The notes under the pieces: generated by a model
Database searches by the model: none
What the model was told of the DNA's origin: nothing
Seen by the model: only the letters and a program-made list of their open reading frames with translations
In this document: positions 25,201 through 37,289 of the stretch, one piece after another
Layout of the letters: the number at the start of each line of letters is the position of its first letter
How positions within the stretch are numbered: the first letter of the stretch is position 1
Program-made: the position numbers and the translations under genes
Assembly: GCF_037975245.1 (NCBI RefSeq)
Contig: NC_092579.1
Location: 3,496,001 to 3,560,000 of the forward strand
Direction of reading: 5' to 3'
Length of the DNA: 64,000 nucleotides
Source of the DNA: Apostichopus japonicus
Taxonomy: Eukaryota; Echinodermata; Holothuroidea; Aspidochirotida; Stichopodidae

Positions 25201-27687
25201 GGTACGATCAAGTAAATGATTCACCTGTTCCATACAAACACTGTGAAGTACTTCTTGGCAATCAAACATTCTTGATACCCAGATCCTCAAGGAGGATAAA
25301 TTTCAGATGATGAAAAGATGGTCCCATGATACGAGTTAAAAACCATCATATGTTCCTAAATAGGACCAGCTTCTTAGTTTCGACAGAAGTTTCTCTACAC
25401 CATCATCTATGAAAGAATGGTTAACTGTAATGTTGGGTGAGTCAAGTGGCTGGCATATGACTTCCTGTGTCTACTAAAGGACTGCCATTTGCTAATTACC
25501 ATATAAACTAGGGATGCACTGGATCCAAATGTTTGGATCCGGCCTGAACCGGATTTTGCCGGATAGTACATGAAATCCGGCCGGAACCGAATTTTTTCGT
25601 TACACAAAAGAAAATCATTCAAAAGTAGAAGTATGAAACAAGGAGTATTATTTTGGTTAATCTTTAGAAAACAGTGGGTCAGACCATTGAGAAAATTAAA
25701 TTAAACATGTTAAACCTAATTTTTCCTTACTTTGAATGTTTTTATTAATTTTTGGAAATAGTTTACATTGATTTAAGTTAATACCAACACCTTTTTAAGG
25801 AATAATTCAGGCCAGATTTTGAAAAAGATCCGGCCAGATTTTGAAAAAGATCCAGCCGGATTTTGAAAAATATCCGGCCGGAACCGGATAATTGCTCACT
25901 ATCCGGCCGGATAGTCCGGCCGGACCGGATATACGGTGCTTCCCTAATATAATCTAATCAACAAAAGTATCTCGGACTATTCCTTACTTTATTGCCTTGA
26001 TGAGATTCCAGTCAGCCAGACCCGTTAATTGTCCTTTCATCTCTCTAGTTCTGCCATGGACAGTGATTATCTGAGCTCCTGCTCTCTCTAACATCTTTGC
26101 ATATTCAACAGTTTTCTCTAAAGTTTCAAGGACCCTGATCTTACATGTCACTGGAATGGAAAGGTTCTTGTGAGCATGGTTGACTGAAAGGGAAAGAAAA
26201 GAAAAATAGTTCAGTGAATCCCAACGGTTGGTTGGGAAGCCAACAGGAGTTCATTTTGAAAACCAGTCCAAGTGATGATCATGGAGGAACAATGGCTTAT
26301 ATCAAGACTTCGCAGTTTCAGTGTTCAGGGAATTACCTTCCTGTGCTTTCCAAATAGCATCAAGATGTAAATCAAAGAGGTGATGGCATGGATGTGTACT
26401 TACTTATCTTAAAGACGAGATCCCATTCGTCCTGCAAAAATGCACCGTAGTGACCTGAGAAAGCAAAGCAAATGTGCACATAATTCCTTCACCTTTCATG
26501 TGAATAATAATAAATGATTGTGTCATTAATGAAAAATGTAACAGGAGAAACACATTCAGCAAACTTTACATGAAATCCGAAACAAATTACTTGTGTGTAA
26601 AAGTAAGTTGGCCTGATGTTTCGATCCTAGCAGGATCTTCTTCAGAGGCTAAATGATAAGTCACAAATTACTTGTGACGGAAACACTTACTTTGAGAGAA
26701 ACTCTGCAGATTTGTCAAAACTGTTTTAAGTATGTCAAAGACCAAATGAATAATTGCTCACTACTGTATGTCTTTCGTAACTTTATTTTTATGAGCAAAG
26801 ACCTTTCTTGAAAACTTGATCAAACACATGAGATCATATGAATCGTATGAGTAAAACTTAAGCATCTGTGATGCAGCTCACCTCTGCGGGCAATACCCTG
26901 AGGACATCCAAGATTTAGATCCACACCCTGACAAATGTGTTCCACATGTCGAGCTGCTTCCAAGAATACATCTGGATCATTAGCACAGAACTGATGGTTT
27001 CAAAATTAAATAGCAGATTAGCCTGTTGCTTGGACAGTTTTAAACAGAAGATAGAATAGCAACATGGATCATTGAAAGCCCCATCAGACAGTTATTTAAA
27101 TTGTTTCCTTTTGCTGCAAAGCACTTACCTTTTTCAATATTTTAAAAAGTTGTTCTTGAAAGTCATTGTGCAGAACAATCTTATGAACTGGAATTAGTTT
27201 ATCATGATAATATTTGCCTCACATGTTTATCAGACTTTGAACAGAAATTGAACGATTAAAAGTAGTTGCATGTAATGCACTACAAAAATAGGAATGATTA
27301 TCAAAAGAAGGAAAAGCTAATTATGACTTTTTTATTCATTGTCATTCATTCATTGCAATGACCACACATATTATCAATTTTAAAATATTGCTCAAGGGTT
27401 TGAAACACTTGGTCACCGCATCCCTGACGTATTTTACAAAGATTTTTGTTACAAACCTGAAAAATCAAAGGTTTATCTTCACCATTTGTCTCCATAGCAA
27501 CCTTTCTGTAAGCTGCATCCCTGCAAAATAGATGAGAATGGTACATGGGAGTGTAACACAACTGGGCTCCATGACGACGACTCAGGAGTCTCCATGGTAA
27601 CTCGCTCTGGGCAACCATTGGAGCAACAACGTATTTCGCTCCGCCAAGACTCGTCTGCCAGAAATCATGACCACTTTTCTTTTCCAT
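16237..27687 (-). CDS. DUS1L: tRNA-dihydrouridine(16/17) synthase, DUS1-like, complete
   Basis: Ten coding exons on the minus strand: 27687-27457, 26990-26882, 26454-26404, 26183-25988, 25066-24963, 22610-22466, 21687-21505, 18354-18221, 17121-17011 and 16595-16237. They sum to 1623 nt, 540 aa plus stop, with every junction in phase. The product is an FMN-dependent enzyme that reduces uridine to dihydrouridine in the tRNA D-loop. Seen: [17 protein letters not shown] at the barrel start, NLGCPQ with the catalytic Cys at about residue 106, VTCKIRV, ITVHGRT, VFANGNI and GVMSAEG. A C-terminal region follows with a Cys cluster in exon 9 ([16 protein letters not shown]) like that of animal DUS1L. 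The tail in exon 10 is charged and looks longer than the vertebrate one. An acceptor at 27708 implies a 5' non-coding exon. Introns 4, 5 and 7 contain most of the transposon copies listed here. Confidence 0.95.
18990..19112 (+). repeat. 123-nt uninterrupted polypurine tract
   Basis: Only A and G occur from 18990 to 19112, mainly (A)nG and GGA blocks. Such tracts can form triplex (H-DNA) structures. It lies inside the composite element in DUS1L intron 7. Confidence 0.9.
19394..19728 (+). mobile_element. Internal copy of the CAGGCGCGTA family with a duplicated 3' module
   Basis: Homologous to 54514-54760, ending in TACGCGCCTG. A module of about 76 bp (ccatttccagcgatctggga then a tacgcttcgcg segment) is present twice in tandem between about 19500 and 19650. 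The left terminus is not recognisable. Confidence 0.55.
20080..20462 (+). mobile_element. hAT-like MITE, CAGTGGCGGA family, copy 2
   Basis: 383 bp, ends CAGTGGCGGAGC and GCTCCGCCACTG, flanked by a perfect 8-bp duplication CCGCCGCG (20072-20079 and 20463-20470). It is the reverse complement of the copy at 6030-6426. It is nested inside the larger 18943-21159 insertion in DUS1L intron 7. Confidence 0.87.
22841..24475. mobile_element. hAT-like non-autonomous element, TAGGGTTGGGCGATAT end
   Basis: The left end TAGGGTTGGGCGATAT is mirrored at the right by ATATCGCCCAACC. Both ends also carry subterminal ATTATCGCGATAAT palindromes (near 22869 and 24407). The termini are of a type common in animal hAT elements. 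About 1.6 kb without a transposase frame, in DUS1L intron 5. Confidence 0.6.
24508..24862 (+). mobile_element. TTAA-type MITE, copy 1
   Basis: The left end AGGGTGTGAAGACTC is inverted at the right as GAGTCTTCAATGCCT, followed by TTAA. The left target is TGAA, probably mutated TTAA. TTAA targets and AGG termini fit Kolobok- or piggyBac-like elements. About 355 bp, in DUS1L intron 5, near exon 5. Confidence 0.75.
25509..25946 (+). mobile_element. hAT-like MITE, TAGGGATGCAC end, rich in ATCCGG repeats
   Basis: 438 bp from TAGGGATGCAC to GGTGCTTCCCTA, flanked by a near-perfect 8-bp duplication (ATATAAAC and ATATAATC). The right half has tandem copies of a gatccggccagattttgaaa-type unit and palindromic CCGGCCGG. 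It ends 41 bp from the donor side of DUS1L exon 4. Confidence 0.75.
26601..26655 (-). repeat. Hairpin repeat, GATCCTGCTAGGATC-GAAACGTC motif, copy 1
   Basis: The reverse complement of 56470-56525: tttagcc, a gaagaagatcctgctaggat block, then cgaaacgtcaggccaactta. The stem is GATCCT/AGGATC with a short loop. It lies in DUS1L intron 2. Confidence 0.7.
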
Positions 27688-27708
27688 TGGTTTGATTATA
27701 TTTGCAAA

Positions 27709-30700
27709 CTGTTACAAAAAATGGAAAAACAAATTAAAACGTTATTTAAATTTCTGACATTAAGGATAGAAGATGAATTAACAGCTCGTCTATAATTTAA
27801 AGTATATATGGTTCCTTACCAGATCCAATTTACAACATAAGTATTAGCATACACAGAGCAACCAATTCAAATATTTAATCTCCTAATACTGCCGCAAGCT
27901 GCCAGATGACTCGACATCTCTGTAAATCTGGAAAAAAAAATCTACATATTTTTAACACTAAACTAGAAAAGATGACCCCCATAATGCAATTGGAAAAGAT
28001 ACACTTTATCTCCAATAAAGTGAGAGGAAGTAAATTTCTATCAAACCCCCAAAACAATTTAGAAATTTTCAAAGCCACTTATAAACCAAGTAACTGTTCA
28101 ACTCTTCCTTGAATGAAGTCTGATTAAGGTAGGGGGATAAACTTCTGTGGAATGGTCCGTGGCGTATAGAAGGATTTTGTAAAAGAGGGCAGTTGCCATG
28201 GGGTCATTAAAGCCAACACTTTATGTACAATATAAAAATTAAAATTTTAGAAGTCAAATGTAATAAAATAGGTATATATAAGTAGCTCTACATGCGAGAT
28301 TCTGCTAATAACTAGTAAGAAACACCCAAATTCAGGTTGTGACTTGAATTGTTATGGGAGGGCCAGTTGCAAATGAAGTATTTTATAAAGGAGGAGTGCT
28401 ACTAAGGTCAACTCTCATGTATGGGGATCTGGGGACCCCCCCCCCCCCCTCCCAAAACATTGAGAGGTCAAATGATGCATTCTGAGGTATATTTCAACTA
28501 GAACTTAGTTAGGTCTATGCCTAAGTATGAATATCCCTCAATGCAAGGTTTGTGTGAGGTTGAAAACACAGGGGGAAGGAGGGATTGTACACCAGCCCAA
28601 TTCTTCCCGGTCTCAATGCAAAATTCCCCTACCTGAATTATTTCAACCTGAATAATGATCAGATGTGAGGAACCATCCCCCCCCCCCTTCCCTTTTTGGC
28701 ACATGTGACTGTCATCCTGCTCTTGTAGGATTGCTTCCACATGCATCCATTTAGGACCAACAACACACAGAGTAAAAAGGTTCTCAAAAGTCATTTGGGC
28801 CAAACTAAGATAGGGGACTGAGAAGAGGTAGGACATCTGCCTAGTTCCTACGCATGATGGCTTTAAGTTCAAAGTTCAAGCTGGCCTAGCCTACTTGCCA
28901 CTTAATATACATTCCGTGGCTAATCTAGTTTGTTGTAGCAAGAAAACCTCAAATAAGTCAGGAGTCGATTACGATAAGCATGCCTGATTAATGGTAATGA
29001 TACTAGATTCACGAAATAAACATTTTGTCCCAGTATTACAGACTTTCTACATTAAAACACATATAAATATGGACTAAACCCACGATGCAATTTAAAGTGA
29101 TGGTACTTCTTCTTCTGCTGTGCTTTACTTTAATGAAGAGTGACAAACATTTTCTGTACATCAACATTCAACAAGATATGTTGGAGATGTCGTTTTCTTG
29201 GAATCATCATCAAGAAAAATAATCCAAATTGCGTCATCAATAACAAAGATATTACACCAACTAGAGGTAGTCCGACCGCCAACAAATTATATTAGGGGAA
29301 TTGGCGGTGTTGCTCATGATTCATTCCTGGTGCCAAAAAATGACTAAATTACAGAATTGAATTAGCCAAAATGGCAAAATAATTTATTCATACTATAATG
29401 TGAAAACAATGTATAACCTCCACATCGGGATCAAACCCGAAAGCTGTCTCCTTCAATGGAGTAAAGAAGGACGTATTACTGTGATAAGTAATAAATAGAA
29501 ATAATATTTAGTATCGAAGTCTCTAGAAAAGTAGATGGCTACCGCCCACCATCTTTCTTAGATATTTACCACAGATTGCTTTCTCAACCAGGCTGGGCGC
29601 CTATAGATCTTTGGTGAATGTCGTATCCGTCGGTTGGATTTCTTTTCTCAAAATAATTATTTATAGCGCCATCACTTTGTGAATCCATTCACGCAGAAGA
29701 AAATCTGGTCACCATTACCACAACCAGGAAAACTGTCATTAATCGCTTGATCTGATATTTTTCTTGACAAATTTGCAAAGGACAGTTAGATCCACCAAGG
29801 TCTGTTGGTTTTTACAACTTTTAAGGTTTGTAACTCTCATGTCACAGATTAAGAGATCCGAACGCTAGGAGGAGTGTCCGTGCTTAGGCCTGTAATAGTT
29901 GTACACTGTACAGTATCGGCCCCTCTTCGAATTCTTTATAACACACGGTTGGTAATGAATGATAGGAGATTATGGTGTTACACTTACTACTAGTACTACT
30001 TGGTTAGGCCTGCCTAACGTTGATATGATAGGCCTTACGGTAGGCCGAATGTACACGAAGTTATTGTACCGGCACACGTCAGGTACCAAGTATTCATGTT
30101 TTCATGTAAACAATGTATCGAAAGGCACTCATTGGTATGTGGAACATTGAAATTTGAAGGGAAAAAGGCCTAAATGTTATATTCCAAGTTCCAACTGAGG
30201 CCTCATTCTTATTACCAATACAATAGTATCATTTAACCGTTAGTCATACTCAGTCATGTTGAACAATATATTGGAATGTATAACAAGTTAGTCACTATAG
30301 CGTAGGTGCAATAGGCGTTCCTAACAATACGAATTATCACAACAACAAGAAACAGCAATGTGTTGTTATGTCATATATTTAAACTGACAATTTCTCATTG
30401 CTCAATCCGTTGTTGGGTTAGTCCTACCATTGGCATTACCAATGCAAATCAATTTGACTGATTATGATATCACTGCTAAGCTGTCAATGTTGGTTACCAG
30501 TGTTTGGTCTGGATGGTTTATTACACATAGGTCTAAGCCATCCCAGACGACAGATTATTCCTTAAGAAAAAAGAAAAAGGGTAAGTTTATAGAAAACAGG
30601 AATTATCCATTAAGCATTCTAAATGAGAATATGAAACAGTCAAACTTAAAACTTAAGTACAAATCATATTAGCTACCTAACTGTTAAATTATAAGAGGTG

Positions 30701-31219
30701 CAATGCATGGATGTGAGTCCAAAATTTTCTCACCTAAGAAATTAATTCAATGCATACAGTTCCATGTAGAGTTATTAATTTTAATAATTACAGTTATGGA
30801 ATGCTTTGAAGGGATTTTGTAGGATTAATACTCAGCTTTTATTTATTCAGATGATCAGATAACATGTGATTGCAAGATTTTTGTTATTGACACAAGGAAA
30901 GAAGCAAGAATCATGAACAGGGCTTGATTGTTACAAATTTATGACCAGATTATGCGCAAATCTATGCCTTCAGACAGATACTCCAAGCTTCAGTCTTCTT
31001 CAATTTAAACTTTAGCAGATTTGCATTGTATTTATTAATAACGTCTTTCAATATTAATCTTATCTCAACTCGATTATTATTCAGTCAAGTGTGTTATTTA
31101 CCGGTTAAGTAAACATCCAGCCCATTTTGCTTTCACAGTTCTGAGATGACACCCTCCACAAAATATTGCAAAATCTGTAATGTCCACTTTTCACTAGAGC
31201 GATCAATTTTTCTTTGCAG
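27709..31219. other. Intergenic region between DUS1L and epsin (divergent genes)
   Basis: DUS1L is read to the left and epsin to the right, so both promoters and 5' non-coding exons should lie here. I could not place them. A possible first-exon donor for epsin (aaagggtaagttt) lies near 30576-30588. Repetitive content includes a C run at 28438-28449 followed by tcaaatgatgcattctgagg, resembling sequence near 12520, and a C run near 28677. No coding exon was recognised. Confidence 0.45.
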
Positions 31220-31307
31220 ATCCAAGCAACCTCCGCAGTGATTGGCAAGCTCATTCTTGTAAGGGACCTGTTCCCATCTTTTCTAGACAACGGAATAAAC
31301 GCAAACT

Positions 31308-34300
31308 ATGTCCACCATGAGGAAAATGAAAAATGTTGTGAATAACTATAGCCCCGCTGAAGTCAAGGTCCGAGAGGCCACTTCCAATGATCCATGGGGG
31401 CCTTCAAGTTCCTTGATGTCAGATGTAGCTGATCTAACCTATAACGTGGTCGCCTTTTCGGAGATCATGACGATGATCTGGAAGCGTATTAACGACCACG
31501 GTAAAAATTGGCGGCACGTCTATAAGGCTCTGGTGCTCTTAGATTACATCATAAAGACAGGGTCAGAGCGTGTAGCCCAACAGTGCAAGGAGAACATTTT
31601 CGCTATTCAGACTCTTAAAGATTTTCAGTTTTACGACAAAGATGGTAAAGACCAAGGGTTGAACGTCCGAGAGAAGTCCAAGGCCATGGTATCATTACTG
31701 AAAGATGACGAGAGGCTAAAGACAGAAAGGGAGAGGGCACTGAAAGCCAAGGAGAGATTTGCGATGGCCTCTCAGGCAGTCGGCAGTGCAGGCAGCGATG
31801 AAGTAGAAATAGGGAAACCTGCTGCTGATGAGACACAAAATCCAGAAAGTAAGGGCTGCTTTTGTCTTATTGTGTTTACCAAGTCATCTATCTTCCAGGG
31901 GCTAGTCATCTATCTAACAGGGGTAGGGAAAGGGCCCGGGCAGTACCTCTCTGTCAGAACTAGCACATTCATCTCCCCTTCAAACGTAATGCAAACAAAA
32001 TTTTGTGCTTGAGAAAAATAATACCTACTCAGACACAATCAGTGACATCAAAAATTTGTTTGATAAAGGACTTTGTTGATGTTGATTAAAAAATTAAACA
32101 AATGAAATATTTCAATGAGATATTTGTGGAGATTTTTGTGTAGAAGCTATTGTTAAAGATAGGTAGGAACAACTCTGTAGCATTGCTTGATAGATAGATT
32201 GATAGATTGTTAAACATGTATAAACCTGTAATTAGGAAGACTACATTTCTAGTTTACAATACGTCAATTTTAATTACATTAATGGGTTATATTTCTACAT
32301 ACAGCAAATTTTTAACTTTAAGTTCACTTGATACGTAAGAAAAAGCATAATTCAAGATGCTGTGTTGAAAAGGAGTTATGATTATCTCAAACATACATTT
32401 TGCAAAACTCTGGGAAGAATACATGCCTATATGTGAAAAGTTGTTGTTCACACCCTCTATAGCCTAACATGGTAGTGTGTGTACTGTCCAAAGGAGACAT
32501 TCACTGTATAGGAGGATAATGAATTGAAGGGTTGTCACAATGATCAATGTCAACTGAAAATTTGTATATCGAGCACAGTAGTCTGACCCAAGTTATTGAG
32601 TGCCTCGCAATTATAACCTATTCACAGCACTTTTTAAGATAAGCACCCTATTGATGTAACCAATGGTTATGTCAGCTAGCATCAAGCTCATTTCATATTC
32701 TAATCTCCAGTTTCTGATGCGTCATTTGTTTCTCCCTCCCAAGGGGCTCCTCCTGCCTCTGAGATGGAGCAGGCCAGGCCACAGACAGCAGGAGAAGAGG
32801 AGCTCCAGTTACAGCTTGCGATCGCCATGAGCAAGGAAGAAGCAGCAAAGTCGGAGAAAGAGCAGAAACATGACGATTTGAGACTTCAGATGGCGCTGTC
32901 AGAAAGTGCAGACGACCCCGAAGTAAGTCAAGAGTCAACTTGTTAACATTGGTGAATCCAGGATTTTAAAAAGGGATGGGAATATGGCCCTCAGGGGGGG
33001 GATTCCCTTGTAGGGGGCACCCTTTTTTCTTTGTGTGGGATTGAAAGGGGTGTGGGTTCACCACCCCTGTCCTTCCCTCCCCTCCCCGATGATATTTAAA
33101 CCAGATTGTTATTTGACTCGGTACATTCTTTGTAGCTGTTTGGTAGCACAATGGGGTAAGTCTTGCATCAAATGAAGTGTTCATAGACAAGAGAAACATT
33201 ACTTGCGTTTTTGTTGAATGTTGAAAAATATTTAGCATAGTTGTCCCATGTCTAGATTTATGTAAACTGCAATATAAGTTATGTTTAATTTTGTGACCTA
33301 AATAAAGTGTTAAATTGCTGACAGTGGAAGCGGATGAGGGAGGGAGGGGGGTGGGAATGAAGGAGCATCTGATAGATGTTTTGTTGAACTCAAACCACCT
33401 AATTTGTCAACATTATGTTCTAGTTCTTGTGACAATTTCCTACACTTTGGTTTTGTGGTTTTTAAAATATCTCATCTAAGAAAGATAAAGTCTGTTCTAA
33501 CTAATGCCCCACCCACCCATTGTCATTTCTATAGCTGGCACACGAACAAGCCACATCGACTTTACTCAATCTGGTCGAGACACCGCAACAGCCAACCCCT
33601 CAGGCAGATCCATGGGGGGCAGATCTTCAGCCGAGTGTCCCTGGTAATGATCCCTGGGGTGTACCTGCTGCCACGGTCAGTGCTCCAATTTCTGTAAATG
33701 ACCCCTGGGGGTCGGGTCCATCTCAGACATCCGTTTCACAGCAAGCTCTCGCCGCAAAGGATCCTTGGTCTAGCGATCCTGCTGCCCTACCGTCTGAACA
33801 GCCAGTCCCTAAGCCTGATCCTTGGGGTACTCCACAGGCCATGCAGCCAGTGCATGATCCCTGGGCACCCAGTGCATCGGTACCAATGAAGCCACCTCAG
33901 GATCCAGACTCCGAGTTTGATTTCCTCCGTAACGAAGGGCTCATGTCATCTTCCATCGCCATGACAACTCATACTGTACCACCCTCCTACCCTCCTCTCC
34001 AGACTAACGGAGGCCTACAGCCACAGATGAAGACCAAGCCGGAGGACTTTCTAGGAGCAAATTCCAGTCTGGTCAATCTGGATTCTCTGGTAGGACCAAC
34101 CCAAAGCAATGGACCGGCCCTGACCGCCAGTAATCCATTCCTAATGACTGCTGTGACTGGCGGTGCCATGCAACCCCCGGCATCTAATCCCTTCCATCAG
34201 CAGAGGGCACCTGCTCCAACTATTAACCAAATGAGACAGCAACCTTTCCAGCAGCCAACTGTACCCACAGGGTCCTTTCACACTAGCTTCCCTGCAGCTG

Positions 34301-34383
34301 GGGAACCATCTCTGCCCCCACCTCTTCTCCCTGTAGCAGGATCAACACAACCTCAAGGTGCCCAGGCCAACCCTTTCTTGTGA
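31308..34383 (+). CDS. EPN: Epsin, endocytic clathrin adaptor, complete
   Basis: Three coding exons: 31308-31848, 32711-32922 and 33535-34383, 533 aa. The ATG has an in-frame TAA just upstream, and an acceptor at 31217-31219 implies a 5' non-coding exon. Exon 1 holds the whole ENTH domain (residues about 4-145: MKNVVNNYSPAEVKVREAT, FSEIMTMIWKRINDHGKNW), which binds PI(4,5)P2 and bends membrane. Exon 2 holds two ubiquitin-interacting motifs (EEELQLQLAIAMSKEEA and DDLRLQMALSESAD). Exon 3 holds six DPW motifs for the AP2 appendage between about 33612 and 33866, a clathrin box LVNLD near 34071, and three NPF motifs for EH-domain proteins, the last at the C-terminus (NPFL). Reading on through the exon 1 donor adds 54 codons with no family resemblance, so splicing is expected. 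The paralogue (EPN1/2/3) cannot be assigned. Confidence 0.95.
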
Positions 34384-34391
34384 GCAACAAG

Positions 34392-34780
34392 GTGAGTAAC
34401 TTTTTAATTCCATCATTTAAAGACATTTGAATGTTATTACATAGATCTATATTCTGTTCCTTTGATCGTGGTTAACTTTAGGTTTGAGATTAACAGCAAC
34501 AATTATACTTATTCCACAGTAATTCTGTATAATCCTGCAATTGTTGCATATTCAGCAATCTCTTCCAGCCTTTCTGATTTCTGGAACGAAAATAAAGCCA
34601 GATGTGTAAATTGCTTTGTGATGCCCTAAAATATCAGGATTTTTTAAAGTTAAAAATCTTCAAATGACACAATGCAATTTTGTCTTTTTTGTTTCATGTT
34701 TTGGCTCTTCACAATAAAACCAAGTTGCTGTAACGTGATGGGCGTCCACTAATCTTCCATTATCTTGTTTTTATTTTCAG
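34392..34780 (+). other. Probable 3' UTR intron of epsin
   Basis: A consensus donor (caag/gtgagt) follows the stop codon after only 8 nt, and a strong acceptor (ttttattttcag) lies at 34780. The spliced 3' UTR then has AATAAA at 34783-34788 and 34797-34802. An unspliced form could use AATAAA near 34591, inside the intron. Because the intron is so close to the stop, it is not expected to trigger nonsense-mediated decay. Confidence 0.6.
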
Positions 34781-35419
34781 TTAATAAATACTAGACAATA
34801 AACCTTGGTGTAACACCTCTTGATTGGAGATGGTTCAGCATTATCCTTGCAGCTAACAGCGACCATCTATCCTGCCCGTGAATTTACTGACATTTTGTTT
34901 CTCTTCCTGTGCCCAAATTTTGTTGTCTCTTTTATAGTTAATTTCAGTAAAAAAATAATCATATTGAACGAAGCTCAACCCCTCACGACAAATTTTGTAA
35001 AAAATTTAGTTATGACATCAAGTCTCATGGGATGGTGAGAAAGAGGGGGTTGGTGTTGTATGATTCCACAGTATTTGAGGAGAAAAAATGTTGTTTAGGT
35101 CGAGAGGATGGTATAAATTTGAATATCTATAAGTTTATGTTATTGAATATTCAGGTACGATCTAAATGAAGTTGATATGTTTTGTAACATATTGTATTTA
35201 AGTTATGTTGTGTTAAGAAGTGGAACACTTAATTAATCATGTGGCATTGGAGAGCGTTCACAAGGAAATTTAAAAGTAATCCTTTGAAGGAAAAATTAAA
35301 ATTGAAGAAAATTGTAATAGCTTGTGAATATTTATAAGTCTTCTTTTAAAGGCGATGGTTTTAATATTTCTGATTTTCTTGGAGTACATTGCGAAGAATA
35401 GGAAGAGGAGGGAAAGATT

Positions 35420-35466
35420 AGATATAAAGAGGGGAGTGATGATATAAAGAGGGGAGTGATGATATA
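35420..35466 (+). repeat. Short direct duplication, about 22 bp
   Basis: The unit gatataaagaggggagtgat occurs twice in direct succession, and a third unit begins gatataaag. Confidence 0.8.
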
Positions 35467-37237
35467 AAGTATGGGTGTAAATGGTATCTTAGCAACTGCA
35501 CGGCTCTGTGTGTGGGGCTAAACTGTAACATATTTAGTCTTGTGTTCCTTAATGTTCCTCCGAGTCTTAAGCTGAGCATCAAAAAAAGAAGGGAACATTT
35601 TGGTTGCTTGTATGATATAGAAGTAGATTGCATGTCAAGGGTTTTATTTTCCCACCTGCCAATGAATTTAATGAAACTTTTGTTTGAACCGTTGAAGAAG
35701 CTTACTGCCTTTCATTGCTGAATCGCGTATTAATCACATCCCACTCCTCCACGGATTTCCACTCCAATTAGTTTCTCGAGCGAGTCTGATCTGTACCATC
35801 CCCCAAAAAACTCTGTGAATTGTCTCTCTTTGTCTAAAAAATGTCGAAGCTTGTTACTATCCTTTATACCAGTTAGCGATAAGTAACAATTATTGCAAGT
35901 CGTTCCTGCATGCAATCTGATCTAAGCGCAGGAGCATTAACGTTGAGGATTTTATCGACCTTGGGCATGTATTAATATTTATTTTGTATCTTACCTTTTC
36001 CAGGTAATATCAAACGTGGTATACTGAGAGACTAAACAAAACAACAATCTATTTTGTGCTCATCTTTATTTGTGGTTGAAACACCCTTTGTTTTACCCCC
36101 AAAAACCACAACCAGCAGTGTTAAGCATGTAAGAGTCTCTCTTTAACCCTCTATTGTTTGGATAACTCACCTAGTTTTTAGACAAGGAGTCAATTGGGAA
36201 GTTGGGAGGATGATTTTGTTTGCAACTTAAAAATGTTTGAAGTGTATAAGAAACATCTGCGATGATTTTACAGGTTAACTATAGCACTATTAGTGTTTAC
36301 GAAATTTACAAACAATACTCCACCGATAATTCAAATTGCTTTTAGAAGGTACTGTTGAATCGCATCGCTAATATTGCGATTTAAACACTCTCTCGACATT
36401 CTCTAAAATACAATGAAACAAAAAGTATAAGAATGAATAGTGTTTAAATTGAAAATATTGCATGATGGCATTTATGATTCTCTGTAATATTAATCTCATG
36501 TAATATTTAAAATAGAATTGTGTATTTTTTTTTCCTTTCGCCATAGCTTCCTTCATCCTCTCACCTTTGACTATATAGTCCTCCTCATCACCATTCTATC
36601 ATTTCAAAATGTTTGTTTTTGTTCTTTAGTAGAAGATTTTAGAGTATTTTGTTAGTATTTATGTATGACTGAGACAAGCTCGGTACATATTTAAAAATAT
36701 TTTTGTTTTTGTGTTCACGCCTCTTAACTCTTCATGAGAACATACTAGACTATCCTATAAATTGAATTAATGCAAAATAGAGGTCAACTATAGAATGAAG
36801 TAGATGGTGATTGCCATTGTCTCTTTCAATCTGATCCTGTTATTGTAAATTACTGTCGTGAATATGTTTAAGGGCTGCTTTGATCTGTCGTTACATTGGA
36901 TGAAGGCTTAATCCCTCGCAGGATCAGTAAACTACCCCTGAAGATCCCCAGATTATACCCAACAAATAGGCTCATGGTTATTCATCCATGACAATAGAAA
37001 CAATCTTTCATTTTAATAAAAACAACTCTAGGATTAAATGGCGTACCAGTAAGTAACATTTGTCAAATTTGGTCTGGAAGGTATAGTTGTTTGTAAACTC
37101 ATTGAAGAAGGAAAAAAAATCAAAGGTTTTGGTTTCAAACTGTGTAAGCAAATGCTTTCATAACGAGGTTACCTAATACAAAATAAGACCATAAAAAGTA
37201 TTATCAAGTGTCCTGTAAAAAATGAAGCATCAGTGTT

Positions 37238-37289
37238 TGCTTTGTAAGGAAACATAAAAAATGAAACATCAGTGTTTCCTTACAAAGCA
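37238..37289. repeat. Perfect 17-bp inverted repeat with an 18-nt loop
   Basis: The left arm TGCTTTGTAAGGAAACA pairs exactly with the right arm TGTTTCCTTACAAAGCA (37273-37289). A direct repeat (aaaaatgaarcatcagtgtt) overlaps it. Confidence 0.8.

Noticed and set aside
31849-32012. Read-through extension of the epsin ENTH exon
   Set aside because: A strong GTAAGG donor lies at 31849. The extension has no epsin resemblance, while the spliced exon restores the UIMs in phase.
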